Source: Nageia nagi (lineage: Eukaryota; Pinophyta). From it: a stretch of 64,000 nucleotides of DNA. Position 1 is the first letter of the stretch, and the number at the start of each line of letters is the position of its first letter. Under the pieces are notes generated by a model. That model was given only the letters and a program-made list of their open reading frames with translations. It searched no databases and was not told the origin of the DNA. Location: the NCBI GenBank assembly GCA_050084985.1, contig JBITNC010000001.1, positions 85,436,001 to 85,500,000 on the forward strand, written 5' to 3'. The position numbers were made by a program, and so were the translations under genes. Shown here in pieces: positions 1 through 11,084 of the stretch.

Positions 1-49
1 AAAGGAATGCTTGAATGGTCCTAAGGAAGAAATTGCAAAAATTGTTAGA

Positions 50-890
50 TGATGGAAAGCTACAGTATGAGGCCCATGCAATTTACTTGGAAGAATTTGA
101 ACCACTTATGGAGAATATCATATTCAATTAGGAACTATGCTACATTTTTAGAAGTGGAGGGCCTATAGGGAATGCTAATATGACCATAATAGAAAGAACA
201 AAAATCTCTCACAATTATGGTACACAACAACTCCTTAAGCAAATAAAGGTAACTCATGCTAAGATAAGTATTTTCAAACTTTTACAATTATCAATTGATC
301 ATAAAAATATTTTATTTGATCCACTTAAGAAAATTAAAGTTGATGTGAATATTCCTATTATTAAATTTGAAAAATTAGTTACTAATATTAATACAAATCT
401 AGTTTGTAACATGTTTTTCTTTCAAGATATTGAATTGCCTAATAAATATGTTGTAAAAAAGAATCTAGGACTATACATCCATGTTAACATTCATGGACTT
501 CCTATTAAAATTACATTGATTTATATTGGTTCCAATGTATGTGTTTATTCAGTTAACTTATTGCAAAAATATTTTCCTTTGATTTATGAAAAATAAAGAA
601 AACTACAATTAGTATAAAAGGATTTGATGATACTAAAAAGGAATGCATTGGATATGTTATTATACCTATTAAAGTAGGGGGATAAAGTGCTCATCAAAAA
701 GTTTATGTTTTTAAAGTGAAATTTCTATATAACTTATTTATTGGTAGACCATAGATCCACAAGTTTTGGGATATTATTTCCATATTGAATCAATCAATTA
801 AATCTATGCATAAAGGTAAGGAGGTCACTATTCATGCAAAAGATAAACCTACATATGTATATCAAGTAGATGAGATATTTTGAATCCCTC
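50..890 (+). pseudogene. Tat A gag end and aspartic protease remnant
   Basis: The frame around 180-596 contains ISIFKLLQLS followed by YIHVNIHGLPIKITLI and then NVCVYSVNLLQK. This is the Tat-type retropepsin arrangement, where the active site is normally LIDxGS followed by NVCSL. The catalytic Asp is not preserved here, because LIYIGS stands where LIDxGS is expected. After a frame break near 600 the match continues with ECIGYVIIPIKVG and a LFIGRP motif (about 740-750), the usual end of the protease fold. The upstream stretch 1-180 holds a LLDDGKLQY-like linker from the end of gag. A protease of this type would cleave the gag-pol polyprotein. Identification rests on motif recognition; the reading is broken by stops. 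Confidence 0.75.
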
Positions 891-1884
891 ACAATTTAGT
901 TAAAATTAAGGAGGATACACCAACATATGTCAATAACATCAATCTATAAAAGGTAAGTCTAGCTACATATGAAATTCTAAAGATTAACATCTCGCAAAAC
1001 TTCATACAACTTGGACTACCCCTATCTTTTCCTAGAACCCATTGTTATTTCTTAGATGAAACTAAGTACTATTACTTTGTTCCTAATAAGGAAGAAGATC
1101 CTATTGAAGCCATGAATGTATTGTATTAGGAATATGAGGAAATGAAAATTCATTAAAAAAATAAAGATACTGCTTTTATCTCATAATTTTATTAGGTCAT
1201 CTAAGTATGCATTTTAATAGTATCAATTTTGCTTTTGCTAACCAATACATGCATAAATGTTAATATGGTAGAAAAGGGTTAGGTAAGAATGAGCAGGGTA
1301 TCATAGAGGCTATTCCAAATGAAAGTTAACATAAGATGATAACTAGTATTAGATTTGATAGTAGTGATCAGGATAGTGCTAGAGATATCTTCTATGAGTG
1401 GCTATATTTTGGTATGATGTATGGTCCTATGGAGGAATTGTAAGCTTACTATATATATCTATTCTTACCTCATACTTCTTTGATTTGAGTGGAAATTTTT
1501 CTAAATAATGATGCTATTCTTGAGAAGCTAGGGGCAAGGAATGAGTTTCTCAAATCTAGTGAAAAGAAGCTTGCAACTTGGTTAATGTGATATTAGATAT
1601 ATTTTGGTAATGAGGTTTATATAGATGATGCAAACATTACCTATTAGTTTTTTTCTTCACTTCCTTACTTTTATTTATTTTTTATCAAGTTATTCCTAGG
1701 TCTACATAGTTGAACATTAAAAGGTCAATCTTCTCCTTCTTTAATAGAGTGATGTCATTGGGATCCTAGCCTTGCCACTCCATTTTCTATGTATCTTATG
1801 GTTGAGTCTAGATGTAGGACTAGGGTAATTTCCTATACCTCAATAACTCAATGAGAAAATATCTTATCTTAGTAAAGAAATAGT
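891..1884 (+). pseudogene. Tat A spacer between protease and RT, with a G-patch-like motif
   Basis: This stretch corresponds to the long spacer between protease and reverse transcriptase of Tat elements. The one recognisable part is GRKGLGKNEQGI (about 1267-1302), resembling the GKGLGKN..GI G-patch motif that several Tat elements carry at this place. The rest contains fragments of open frame such as DSARDIFYEWLYFGMMYGP (about 1378-1434) with many stops. I see no other domain. The function of the G-patch in these elements is not established. Confidence 0.5.
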
Positions 1885-2184
1885 AGAAGTAAACTTTGGT
1901 ACCTAAGATGACCCAAAGTTTATCAAAATAGGAGCTTGGTTAACCTTGGAATAAAGACAAAGGTACCACCTACTATTAAAATAATTTTTTGATATTTTTT
2001 CTTAGTCTTATTCTAATATGATTGGTCTTAACCTTGATCTTATCACTTATATTCTAGTTGTTAATGAAAATATTAAACATGTTCAATAAAAACCTAGAAA
2101 AATGCATTCTATGGTAGCTCTTTTAATTAGAAAGTAAATCAAAAACTACCTTGTTGTTGGTTTTATTATTTTTATTGATTATTC
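1885..2184 (+). pseudogene. Tat A reverse transcriptase, N-terminal part, up to the copia insertion
   Basis: The translation contains DDPKFIKIGAWLTLE (1909-1953) and then RKMHSMVALLIRK, which match the pre-RT region of Tat elements (KIGxxLxxEERxRL, then LRxxHPxxALKIKEEI). It continues with VGFIIFIDY, the usual GFI..IEY step just before the conserved SPWxxNIVPV stretch. The reading stops at 2184, at the border of the copia element, inside the codons for that step. The last five bases, TATTC (2180-2184), are the target duplication repeated at 7174-7178. Stops and at least one frame change are present. Confidence 0.8.
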
Positions 2185-2661
2185 TGTTGTGTGTGGAGCA
2201 TGATTGTTCAGAGTTATTTATTTCAGTTGGATGTATATCCCAGGAAGCTAAAAATGTTTGTAAAATTGCCTTGTAAAAGTATAGTAATTTCTAGTCAATC
2301 TGGGTCGTTCATTAGGCAAATAATCTGATGATTGAACGTATGTTTGGTTTAGGGTTTTTTTCCCTAGATAAAAACCCCTCTTTTTGCATGAGGGCATTGT
2401 AACAGACGTGATTTGGTGAGTGAGAAATAGAGACATGAGACTATGAGAGAAAATAGAGGATATTACAGCAGATCTGTTGTAGGTTGTATTTCTTCACTTT
2501 GTTGGATAATAGAAAGGAAAGATTGGCTATTTGGTGTGGATGTAGCCCAAACTAGGTGAACCACGTATATCTATGTCTCTCTTGTTTATGCATTTTTTGT
2601 GTTTATATTTCTGTAATATTTTATGCATTTCATTGCTCCAGAATATATAATTTTTCTAACA
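2185..2661 (+). repeat. 5' LTR of the copia element
   Basis: 477 bp, beginning TGTTGTGTGTGG and ending TTTTTCTAACA, so the ends form a short TGTT/AACA inverted repeat. It matches 6697-7173 with no length change. A possible TATA-like stretch TAGATAAAAAC lies at 2365-2375, followed by a CT-rich segment; the transcription start would be shortly downstream. The terminal T-rich AATATATAATTTTT segment precedes the primer site. Confidence 0.95.
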
Positions 2662-2663
2662 AT

Positions 2664-2675
2664 TGGTATCAGAGC
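2664..2675 (+). other. Primer binding site of the copia element
   Basis: TGGTATCAGAGC begins two bases after the end of the 5' LTR. This is the usual plant primer site complementary to the 3' end of initiator tRNA-Met, where minus-strand DNA synthesis starts. Confidence 0.95.
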
Positions 2676-2736
2676 CAAAGGTCTATTTGGCTGATAAACT
2701 CATAGGAAAGAAGAATTCCTCGTTCGAGTGGGAGTA

Positions 2737-5700
2737 ATGGCGGAAGATGGTAAGTTTAGGGTCAAGAAATTTAATGGCCAAAATTTCTCACTATGGAAGA
2801 TGCAGATGGAAGATTATCTGTATCAGAAAGATCTGTACCTACCATTGGGTAGAAAAATAAAGAAGGCACTTGGAGCAATATGGTTGAGCCTTGCTGCATC
2901 AGTTGCCTTCAACATTTCGAAGGAAACAACAATAGAGGGTTTGTTTCAGATGTTGTCGAAACTATATGAAAAACCCTCGGCCTCAAACAAGGTATTTCTT
3001 ATGAAACGATTATTTAATATGAAGATGTCAGAAGGTGGATCTGTTGCAGATCATTTAAATGATTTTAATACTATTACAAGTTAGTTAAGTTCTATAGAGG
3101 TAAACTTTGATAATGAAGTTAGAGCTCTATTATTCTTGTGCTCATTACTAGAAAGTTGGAATGGTTTAGTAATGGCCATTTGTAACTCTGTGTCTAGATC
3201 TAGTACTTTAAAGTTTGATGATGTTATCGGTGCTATCCTTAGCGAGGAAATGCGATGGAAAAGCTCCAGTGAGACATCAGGAAATGCTTTGAGTGCAGAT
3301 TCTAGGGGAAGAAAAATGGAAAAAGGAAAGAGCTCAGGATATCATAGTAAATCAAGGAAAGGTATATCCAAGTCCAGATCAGGGATAGAGTGCTAGAAAT
3401 GCAGAAAGAAAGGACACCTAAAGAGAGACTGTAGAACTCAGAAGGGAAAAGAAGGAGATGCACAACAAGAAAATAATCATGAAGCAAATGTGATAGGTGA
3501 GATGTTACAAGATGCTTTGATTCTTTCTTTCAAAAATATTAATAATTCCTGGGTGGTAGATTCAGGGACCTCATTCCATGCCACACCTGATAAGAAATAT
3601 TTTCATGACTATGTTCAAGGAAATTTTGGACAAGTTCATTTGGGTGATGATAAACCCTGTAAAATTGTTGGAATGGTTAAGGTTCTTATAAAATAGCAGA
3701 ATGGAAACCAATGGCTACTAAAGGAGGTAAGGCATGTTCTAGATCTAAGAAAAAATCTAATTTTAATAGGGCAGTTAGGTAGTGAAGGTTGTGTGACAAC
3801 TTTCACAGATAAAGCTTGGAAGGTCACCAAAGGAGCCCTGGTAATAGCAAGAGGTGAAAAGATTGGTACATTGTATTTATGCAATGGTATTTCTAACTCT
3901 GTTAATGCTTTAACTTTTAAAGGAGCAGATGCAGCATTATGGCATCATAGGCTCAGACACATGAGTGAAAAGGAGATGAAGATTCTTCACTTAAGAAATT
4001 TGTTGCCAGGTTTGAAGAATGTTGATTTGGATTTCTGTGAGAATTGCATTTATGGAAAATAGAAGAGAGTCAAATTTCTCAGAGTTGGGAAAGAAAAGAA
4101 GAGCCAAAAATTAGAGCTTGTGCATACAGATGTATGGGGACCTGCTCAGGTATCATCTCTTGGTGGCTCTCGTTATTATGTTACCTTTATTAATGATGCA
4201 ACTAGAAAAAATTGGATTTATTGTATTAAGAATAAATCTGATGTATTTCATACTTTCAAGAAATGGAAAGCTTTGGTTGAGATTGAGACAGGAAAGAAAT
4301 TGAAGTGTCTTAGATCAGATAATGGAGGTGAATATTGCAGCAAAGATTTTGATAGGTACTATTCAGAACATGGAATTCGTAGAGAGAAGATAGTTCCAAG
4401 AACACCACAAGAAAATGGTGTGTCAAAAAGGATGAACAGGACAATCATGGAGCGTGCAAGGTGCATGAGATTACATGCAGGATTGCCTTTACAGTTTTGG
4501 GTAGAAGCTGTAGATACTACTATTTATCTAAAAAATAGAGGGCCTTCAAGTTCCTTGAATGGAGGTGTTCCAAAGGAAGCATGGACAGGTAAAAAGGTAA
4601 ACTACTCCTTTTTAAAGCCTTTTGGTTGTGAGGTCTTTGTCCATATTGATAAAGAAAATAGAACAAAGTTTGAGGCAAAGTCAAAGAAATGTACCTTTAT
4701 TGGATATGGTGTTAATGATTTTGGTTATCATTTATATGATTATGAAAATCACAAAATCATTAAGAGTAGAGATGTAATATTCAATGAAAAGGTCTTCTAT
4801 AAGAATCAGTTGCAAGAAAAGAAACAAGAAAAGGAAAACAAGGAATATGCAGTTCTTGATGAAATCACTAAAAAAGTAAAGGTGCCTGAAAATAATAATA
4901 ACCAACAACCATAACAGCAGCAACCACCACAACAGCAATAGGCACCCCAAACACCTGAAAGTGGTGTTAGAAGATCTACCAGGATAAGTAGACCCCCTAA
5001 ACGATACTCTCCTTCATTATATTATTTATTGTTGACTGATTCTGGTGAACCTGAATGTTATGAAGAAGCAATGCAGGTTGAAAGTAGGAAGAAGCGGGAG
5101 GTAGCCATGGAAGAAGAGATGGACTCCTTAATGCATAACCAGACTTGGGACTTAGTCAGGTTGCCTACAGGAAAAACTACACTGAAGAATAAATGGGTTT
5201 ATAGGCTGAAGGAAGAAGATGGAGGAAAATAGAGGTACAAAGCTAGACTTGTGGTGAAGGGGTTTGCACAGAAGAAAGGTATTGATTTTGATAAAATATT
5301 TTTTCCTGTTGTTAAAATGACTTCAATCAGAACTATTTTTAGTCTTGTAGCAGTTGAAGATTTGCATCTTGAGCAGTTAGATGTAAAGATAGCCTTTCTC
5401 CATGGGGATTTGGAGGAAGAGATATATATGCAACAGCCACAAGGATATGAGGTGAAAGGGAAGGAGAAATTAGTGTGCAGGTTGAAGAAGAGCTTGTATG
5501 GCTTAAAATAGGCTCCAAGGTAGTGGTATCTAAAATTTGACAAGTTTATGTCTGAACAAGGTTATACTAGATGTCACTCTGATCATTGTGTTTATTTGAA
5601 AAAGCAAAATGATGGTAGCTATATTATATTGTTATTGTATGTAGATGACATGCTTGTTGTAGGGTCTAACATGCAGAAAATAAATGTGCTCAAAAGAAAA

Positions 5701-6600
5701 TTGGCAAATTCATTTGCAATGAAGGTTTTGGGAGCTGCAAAACAAATCCTTGGTATGAGAATCACTAGAGATAGGAAAAACCACAAATTAACATTATCTC
5801 AAAATGAGTACATACAAAAGGTGTTGAAAAGATTTAATATGCACAATGCAAAACCAGTTAGTACACCTTTTGCTAGCCATTTCAAACTTAGTAAGGAAAT
5901 GTGCCCAAAGACCCAAGAAGACATGGATTATATGTCTAAAGTTCCATATGCATCAGCAGTTGGAAGCTTAATGTATGCAATGGTCTGCACAAGGCCTGAT
6001 ATTACACATGCAGTGGGAGTTGTAAGCAGGTACATGAACAGTCTAGGAAAGGAACATTAGATGGCAGTGAAATGGATTCTTAGATATTTGAAAGGTACCA
6101 CAAATCAAGCATTATGCTTTGGTGGTTCAAACATTTCCCTACAGGGATATGTTGATGCAAATATGGCAGGTGATAGAGATAACAAGAGGAGCACTACAGG
6201 ATATGTATTTATTGTTGGTGGAACAGCTGTCAGTTGGGTTTCAAAAATCCAAAGTGTTGTTGCACTTTCAACAACAGAAGCAGAGTATGTTGCTGCTACA
6301 GAGGCTAGTAAAGAAATGATTTGGTTACAAAGGTTCATGGGTGAATTGGGTAAGGATCATGATATGGGGACACTATACAGTGATAGCCAAAGTGCCATTC
6401 ATCTTGCAAAGAACTCAACATTTCATTCCAGGACTAAACACATATAGCTTAAGTACCATTTCATACGATAAGTGTTGGAAGATGGAGAATTAAAGCTGGA
6501 AAAGATACATACTAGCTAGAATCCTACAGATATGCTAACAAAAGTTGTAACCAGGGAGAAACTGAGAATATACTCAATTTCAATTAGTCTTCAAGGATGA
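2737..6600 (+). pseudogene. copia gag-pol polyprotein, one frame with 13 premature stops
   Basis: Read from the ATG at 2737 (MAEDGKFRVKKFNG), the same frame stays open for 1288 codons to TGA at 6598, with no frameshift. Domains in order: gag (residues about 1-215); zinc knuckle C-x2-C-x4-H-x4-C around residue 219, its second position now a stop; protease with DSGTS at residue 275; integrase with the HH/CC zinc part from residue 402, D465 and D528; RT with YVDD at 968-971 (5638-5649); RNase H from about 1110. In-frame stops start at 3082, 3394, 3694, 4060, 4912, 4939, 5230, 5509, 5521, 6058, 6445, 6469 and 6517; eleven are TAG and two TAA. The residue 35 positions past D528, where the catalytic Glu belongs, is Lys (AAA at 4426). 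The gene made the particle protein and the enzymes for copying and inserting the element. Confidence 0.93.
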
Positions 6601-6685
6601 CAATGAAGATGAGAAACAGCTAGGCCCAAAGAGAAGTCATTATCTAGCAAATAAAGCAGCGATGGAGTTGCTACAATCATTCTCC

Positions 6686-6696
6686 AAGTGGGAGAT
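6686..6696 (+). other. Polypurine tract of the copia element
   Basis: AAGTGGGAGAT immediately precedes the 3' LTR at 6697. This matches the usual copia polypurine tract, the primer for plus-strand DNA synthesis. Confidence 0.85.
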
Positions 6697-7173
6697 TATT
6701 GTGTGTGGAGCATGATTGTTTAGAGTTATTTATTTCAGTCAGATGTATATCCCAGGAAGCTAAAAACGTTTGTAAAATTGCCTTGTAAAAGTATAGTAAT
6801 TTCTAGTCAATCTGGGCCATTCATTAGGCAAATAATCTGACGGTTGAACTTATGTTTGGTTTAGGGTTTTTTTCCCTAGATAAAAACCCCTCTTTTTGCA
6901 TGAGGGCATTGTAACAGACATGATTTGGTGAGTGAGAAATAGAGACATGAGACTGTGAGAGAAAATAGAGGATATTACAGCAGATCTACTGTAGGTTGTA
7001 TTTCTTCACTTTGCTAGATAATAGAAAGGAAGGACTAGCTGTTTGGTGTGGATGTAGCCCAAACTGGGTGAACCACGTATATCTGTGTCTCTCTTATTTA
7101 TGCATTTTCTATGTTTATATTTCTATAATATTTTATGCATTTCATTGCTCCAGAATATATAATTTTTCTAACA
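6697..7173 (+). repeat. 3' LTR of the copia element
   Basis: 477 bp, equal in length to the 5' copy. It starts TATTGTGTGTGG, where a single G to A change has altered the canonical TG start. Against the 5' LTR I count about 26 substitutions, 25 of them transitions and one transversion (G/T around 6850). Several neighbouring pairs (for example GTTGG versus GCTAG) are best explained by an ancestral CTG hit on opposite strands in the two copies. Followed by the target duplication TATTC. Confidence 0.95.
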
Positions 7174-7656
7174 TATTCTCCATGGATTTTTAACATTATT
7201 CCTATAGCTAAGCCTAATGGTGAAATAATATTTTGTACATATTTAAAGGATATCAACAAGGCATATCCTAAAGATGTCTTTCCTTTTTCTAACATTGATA
7301 TGATTGTAGATTCAACAATAGTTCATGAAATTTTATTTTTTTGGATGGTTTTTTTGGCTATAATTAAATAAGGATAAAAAAGAAGGATCAACATAAGATA
7401 ACTTTTGTTACTCTTTGGATCATATTTTGTTGGGTGGTCACATCTTTTGGTTTGAAGAATACAAGTGCAATTTATCAAAGAGCAATGGTAAGCATATTCC
7501 ATGATAGTGTTGAGGTATATGTTGATGATATCCTAGAAATATTCATAACCAAATATAATCACATTTCAAATTTGAGAAATATATTCCAAGGAATGTGAGA
7601 GTATAAGTTCAAATTGAAGCCTCAAAAGCTTGCATTTATAGTCTCATTAGGAAAAT
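7174..7656 (+). pseudogene. Tat A reverse transcriptase, middle part, between the two copia elements
   Basis: Directly after the copia element the Tat reading resumes with SPWIFNIIPIAKPNGEI, then NKAYPKDVFPFSNIDMIVDS, the standard first motifs of a Tat RT. After frame changes near 7370-7380 it gives TSFGLKNTSAIYQRAM and then VEVYVDDILE, so the catalytic YVDD motif is still present (7518-7529). It ends with YKFKLKPQKLAF and SLGKL, cut by the second copia element at 7656. The last five bases, AAAAT (7652-7656), are the target duplication repeated at 14779-14783. Stops and frameshifts make it non-functional. Confidence 0.88.
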
Positions 7657-9839
7657 TATTGAGTATGATGCAATAACATTGTCATTGTTGTCAACATGAT
7701 GAGATTATTATGCATATGGTTACCATGGTTTTATGTACTAAATAAATGATTTTGAAAATATTTATAAAGTTATCAAATGCAAAAACAACAAAGGGACCAA
7801 AAGTTGTCATAAGGTACCAAAAGTCATCAAGGGGGTCAACATGTAAACAAAAAGTGATGAATAGCCATAGATGGTTTGGATCAATTATTGAGGTGATAAA
7901 AAAGTTGTGTGTAGTATTGGAATAGTTGTATTCCATGTTATTTTGATTTCATGCACTCTTGTGGATTTTGGAGCAATCAAACATTTAGGTGAAATTGGCT
8001 TTGTGCAAGTGAAATTACAAGTAAATGGTGATAATTCAGAAGTTGATATTTAAAAATAATATAGTACTATATACCAAGAATATGTGGTTTATATTTTTTA
8101 TCAAGGTGATAATTGAGGTCAAAATGGTGCAAGTTGCAAAATGTCACTTTGTAACATTTCGCAATTCTAAGCATGAATTTTGGCTATCATAGAAATAGTT
8201 GGATGGTTGTTTTGGGCTCTTGAAGTCTTTAAATTTGGAATTTCAAATTTTTTGTACATATAACTTGGTGAGATGAGTAACTTTATATTTTGAATCATCT
8301 CAAATTGAGGTCTCAACGTATGAAAATCTCTAATGTACATAAATCTAAGCATGTGAAGTGTTTGACAAAATGCCTATGAAGTTAGCATTGGAGACCACTT
8401 TATTGAAGGTACAATGAGCTATCCAAGAGGATTTAGCTAATGAAATTTATGATGATGGTAGATGAACATACCAAGAATACATGTTTCAAGTTTCATTTCA
8501 ATCCATGTTCACACTAAAACATTATGGCTTTCAAAAAATGGCTCTAAGTCACTTTTTCATATATTTCAAATTTATGCAAACTATTTGATGAAATGTTTGC
8601 AAATCTTTGTTGGAGGCCACATTATGAGAAGTGTTATACTCAAAATATGAGGATTTATACCTTAAAATTTGGACATAATATAGTTGGTTATATAGAGAAT
8701 ACATGGTCCACATTTTGTGTTAAATAATGCACCTAGTATGGCTCATCAAAAATGCCTTAAGAGCTATTTTTTCCTATTTTCCCAACTTTGGCATATTGGT
8801 TATTTTTTGATGAAATGCTCCTCCTTTTATTTTATGATATGTGGTATATTAAATCAGCTATTACACATAAATGAAAATATATAAGGAATGTATAGTGGAA
8901 AAATATAACACACAAAAACTTATTATTGCCAAGGAATCTTTTGGAGAACCTGTGAATGGTGTGAAGAGTAAAATATAAGCAATATTGCCTAGCCTTAAGT
9001 GTGAACTCTATAATGTTTTTGGGTGTGCAACAAGGAAATGATTATATGATACATTATTGGAGTACCCAAAACAAGAATATGCTTCAGATTGAAGAAGTAA
9101 TTGATCTAGTCACTTGATATTTAGAATCATGTCAATGCTTGAAGGGTTTTTAATATGCACAGTTTGGGAATAAGTTTACTTTTGTGCAGGGTATTGAATC
9201 TCATATTCATGGAGTAACATATGTAATGAATCAAGAGCATATTATTATTATTGGGATTTAATTTTTCTTTGTGACAATGTAATGATTAATACTCTGGGCA
9301 TTATAGATCTATTTTATATTTTTCTAGGCAATTGTGAGAAGTGTGTGTGCATGTAAAAGTATAAAGGGTAGTAGAAATAATCAAGAGTGTGTGTGATGTA
9401 TTGAGGAGAAGAAATGAGAAAATAGAAGAATGAACAAAGGTAATATTTTGAACTAGATCATTTAGGATCTTGTGTGAAATGTAATCAATCCTTTATCTTC
9501 TTTATTTGAGTACATCAAGTAGATTCTTGGTAAAAGGATTCGATGCTCCTTACAGTTGGTGTTGTAGAATGATAGGGTAGTTGATGCTATTACTTGTAGT
9601 GGACACTACAAAATTTTTAACATTTTTATGATTAGATTTGGATTAGAGTCCAAGATATCACTTCCCAAGATGTAGCCAAAATGGTGAATCTCATTACATC
9701 TTGTATTGTGTATTATTTTTTATGTGCTTGCTCATTTAATTTCAATTTTGCATCACCTTGATTTCAAAAGTTAAAAATTTGAGTTTATTTTTTAGACACA
9801 ATGACTCACCCTCCTCTTAGTATCATATGAAGTTCAATA
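7657..9839 (+). repeat. 5' LTR of the second copia element
   Basis: About 2183 bp matching 12623-14778 along its whole length; clear anchor blocks are 7777-7800 with 12734-12757 (identical AAATGCAAAAACAACAAAGG) and 8934-8956 with 13864-13886. It starts TATTGAGTATGATG, where the 3' copy keeps TGTTAAGTACGATG. It ends TTCAATA at 9839. No open frame of interest; a few short chance frames occur within it. Confidence 0.9.
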
Positions 9840-9841
9840 AT

Positions 9842-9853
9842 TGGTATAAGAGA
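9842..9853 (+). other. Decayed primer binding site of the second copia element
   Basis: TGGTATAAGAGA lies two bases after the 5' LTR. It differs at two positions from the tRNA-Met site TGGTATCAGAGC seen in the first copia element. Confidence 0.8.
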
Positions 9854-9899
9854 AGGTTCATATTTTAGCTTAATCAACTAGGGATATCTTGTACATGAT

Positions 9900-11084
9900 A
9901 CAATGGTTTCATGTGAAGGGTTTTCTTCAAACAAAGCTCCATTATTTGAAAACACTAACTATGCTTTGTGGAGAGTCAAGATGCAAACTTATCTTAGTGC
10001 CTTGCATGATGAGATTTGAAAGGCTAAAAGAATGGCTATACCACACCTTACATGCCTATTATAGATACAATGGATAAGGTGTATAAAAAAATGTAAAGAA
10101 TAAGAATGCCATTATGTGGAAATTGGTGGACAACGAGCTTATAAAAGTGATGAATTACGAGTTGGAAAATGAAATATGGGATAAACTAAAAGGTCTTCAT
10201 GAGGGAGATGTGAAGATAAAGGAGTATAAGCTTCAAGCTCATTGAGCATAGTTTGAGAGCTTAAATATGAATAAAGATGAAAATATAAAAGCATACATGC
10301 TATTCAATGAAGTGATCACTATGATAAGAGGCCTCAAAGAAAAGATTGAAGACTCAGTCATTGTGAAAAAGGTATTATGGTCACTTCCTCAAAGATTTGG
10401 TTCAAACATTTTTGCCATAGAAGAACAAAATATTATAAAATAAAATAAAAATTAAATACTTTCAATATGGAAAAAATGCATGGTTTTCTAACTACTTATG
10501 AAATAAGGATAGGAAAGGGAAAATCTATTTATAGGGAAGTTACATTCAAGGAAAAGAAGAAAATAAAATCAATGCCAAAATCTAATGAAGAATAGACATA
10601 TAATGAAATGGAAGTATAATTTGTTCATAAATTAAAGAACTAAGAAAAAGTTAAATATAAAGGAAAGTTATCATTTAAATGTTCCAATTATGGAGGCATA
10701 GGGCATTTTGCAATGAAATATCCACATAATGACAAGAGAAAAGATGATGAAAGTTCACCTAGAGAGAGAAGTGGTTGGAAAGCAAAATCAAACTTTATAA
10801 AAGGTAATTTCAAGAAGAAAATATTTATTTCCAAGAACATTAGTTCATTAGAAGCCAACTTAAATGAAGATTCAAAAGAAAGTTTGGTGAAGCTCTCTTC
10901 ATGGCATTTGTAGAAGAAAAATGAGAAACAAAACAAAAAATAGAAGAAATTGATGAAGAAGAAATTGAAGTAGAAGTCAATATGGAAGGAGAACTAATTA
11001 AACCTCTAGAAGAATTAGAGATAGAAAGGAAAAGGTATAGGAGTTTAGTTAAGGATAAAAACAATAAGAACATATTCCATTCTC
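9900..11084 (+). pseudogene. gag remnant of the second copia element
   Basis: After the primer site the frames give FENTNYALWRVKMQTYLSAL (about 9945-10005), the typical N-terminal part of a copia Gag (normally NYxxWxxxMxxyL). Near 10680-10725 there is a zinc knuckle in which CxxCGxxGHFxxxC reads CSNYGGIGHFAMKY: the second and last Cys are Tyr, each one G to A step (TGT to TAT). Lysine-rich low-complexity coding follows to about 11080. Multiple stops and shifts are present. Gag would have formed the particle and bound the RNA. Confidence 0.75.

Larger units (their letters stand above)
2185..7173 (+). mobile_element. Complete Ty1/copia retrotransposon (4989 bp) inserted in the Tat A RT gene
   Basis: Two 477-bp direct repeats (2185-2661 and 6697-7173) start TGTTG (TATTG in the 3' copy, one substitution) and end AACA. 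They enclose a tRNA-Met primer site, a single-frame gag-protease-integrase-RT-RNase H gene and a purine-rich tract before the 3' LTR. The 5-bp target duplication TATTC is perfect (2180-2184 and 7174-7178). The domain order with integrase before RT is the copia hallmark. The copy is structurally whole but coding-dead: 13 in-frame stops and a lost integrase Glu. About 26 of 477 LTR positions differ by hand count, almost all transitions, so this is the youngest insertion in the window for which I made a count. Confidence 0.95.

Noticed and set aside
2248-2436. Minus-strand open frame in the copia LTR
   Set aside because: Antisense of the LTR and broken in the other LTR copy; no protein features.
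7691-7936. Minus-strand 81-codon open frame, with a counterpart at 12708-12890
   Set aside because: Both lie at the same place in the two LTRs of the second copia element, and the frame is not preserved between them; no domain.
9603-9620. CACTACAAAATTTTT resembling a CACTA transposon end
   Set aside because: It lies inside an LTR, recurs in altered form in the partner LTR, and has no inverted partner.
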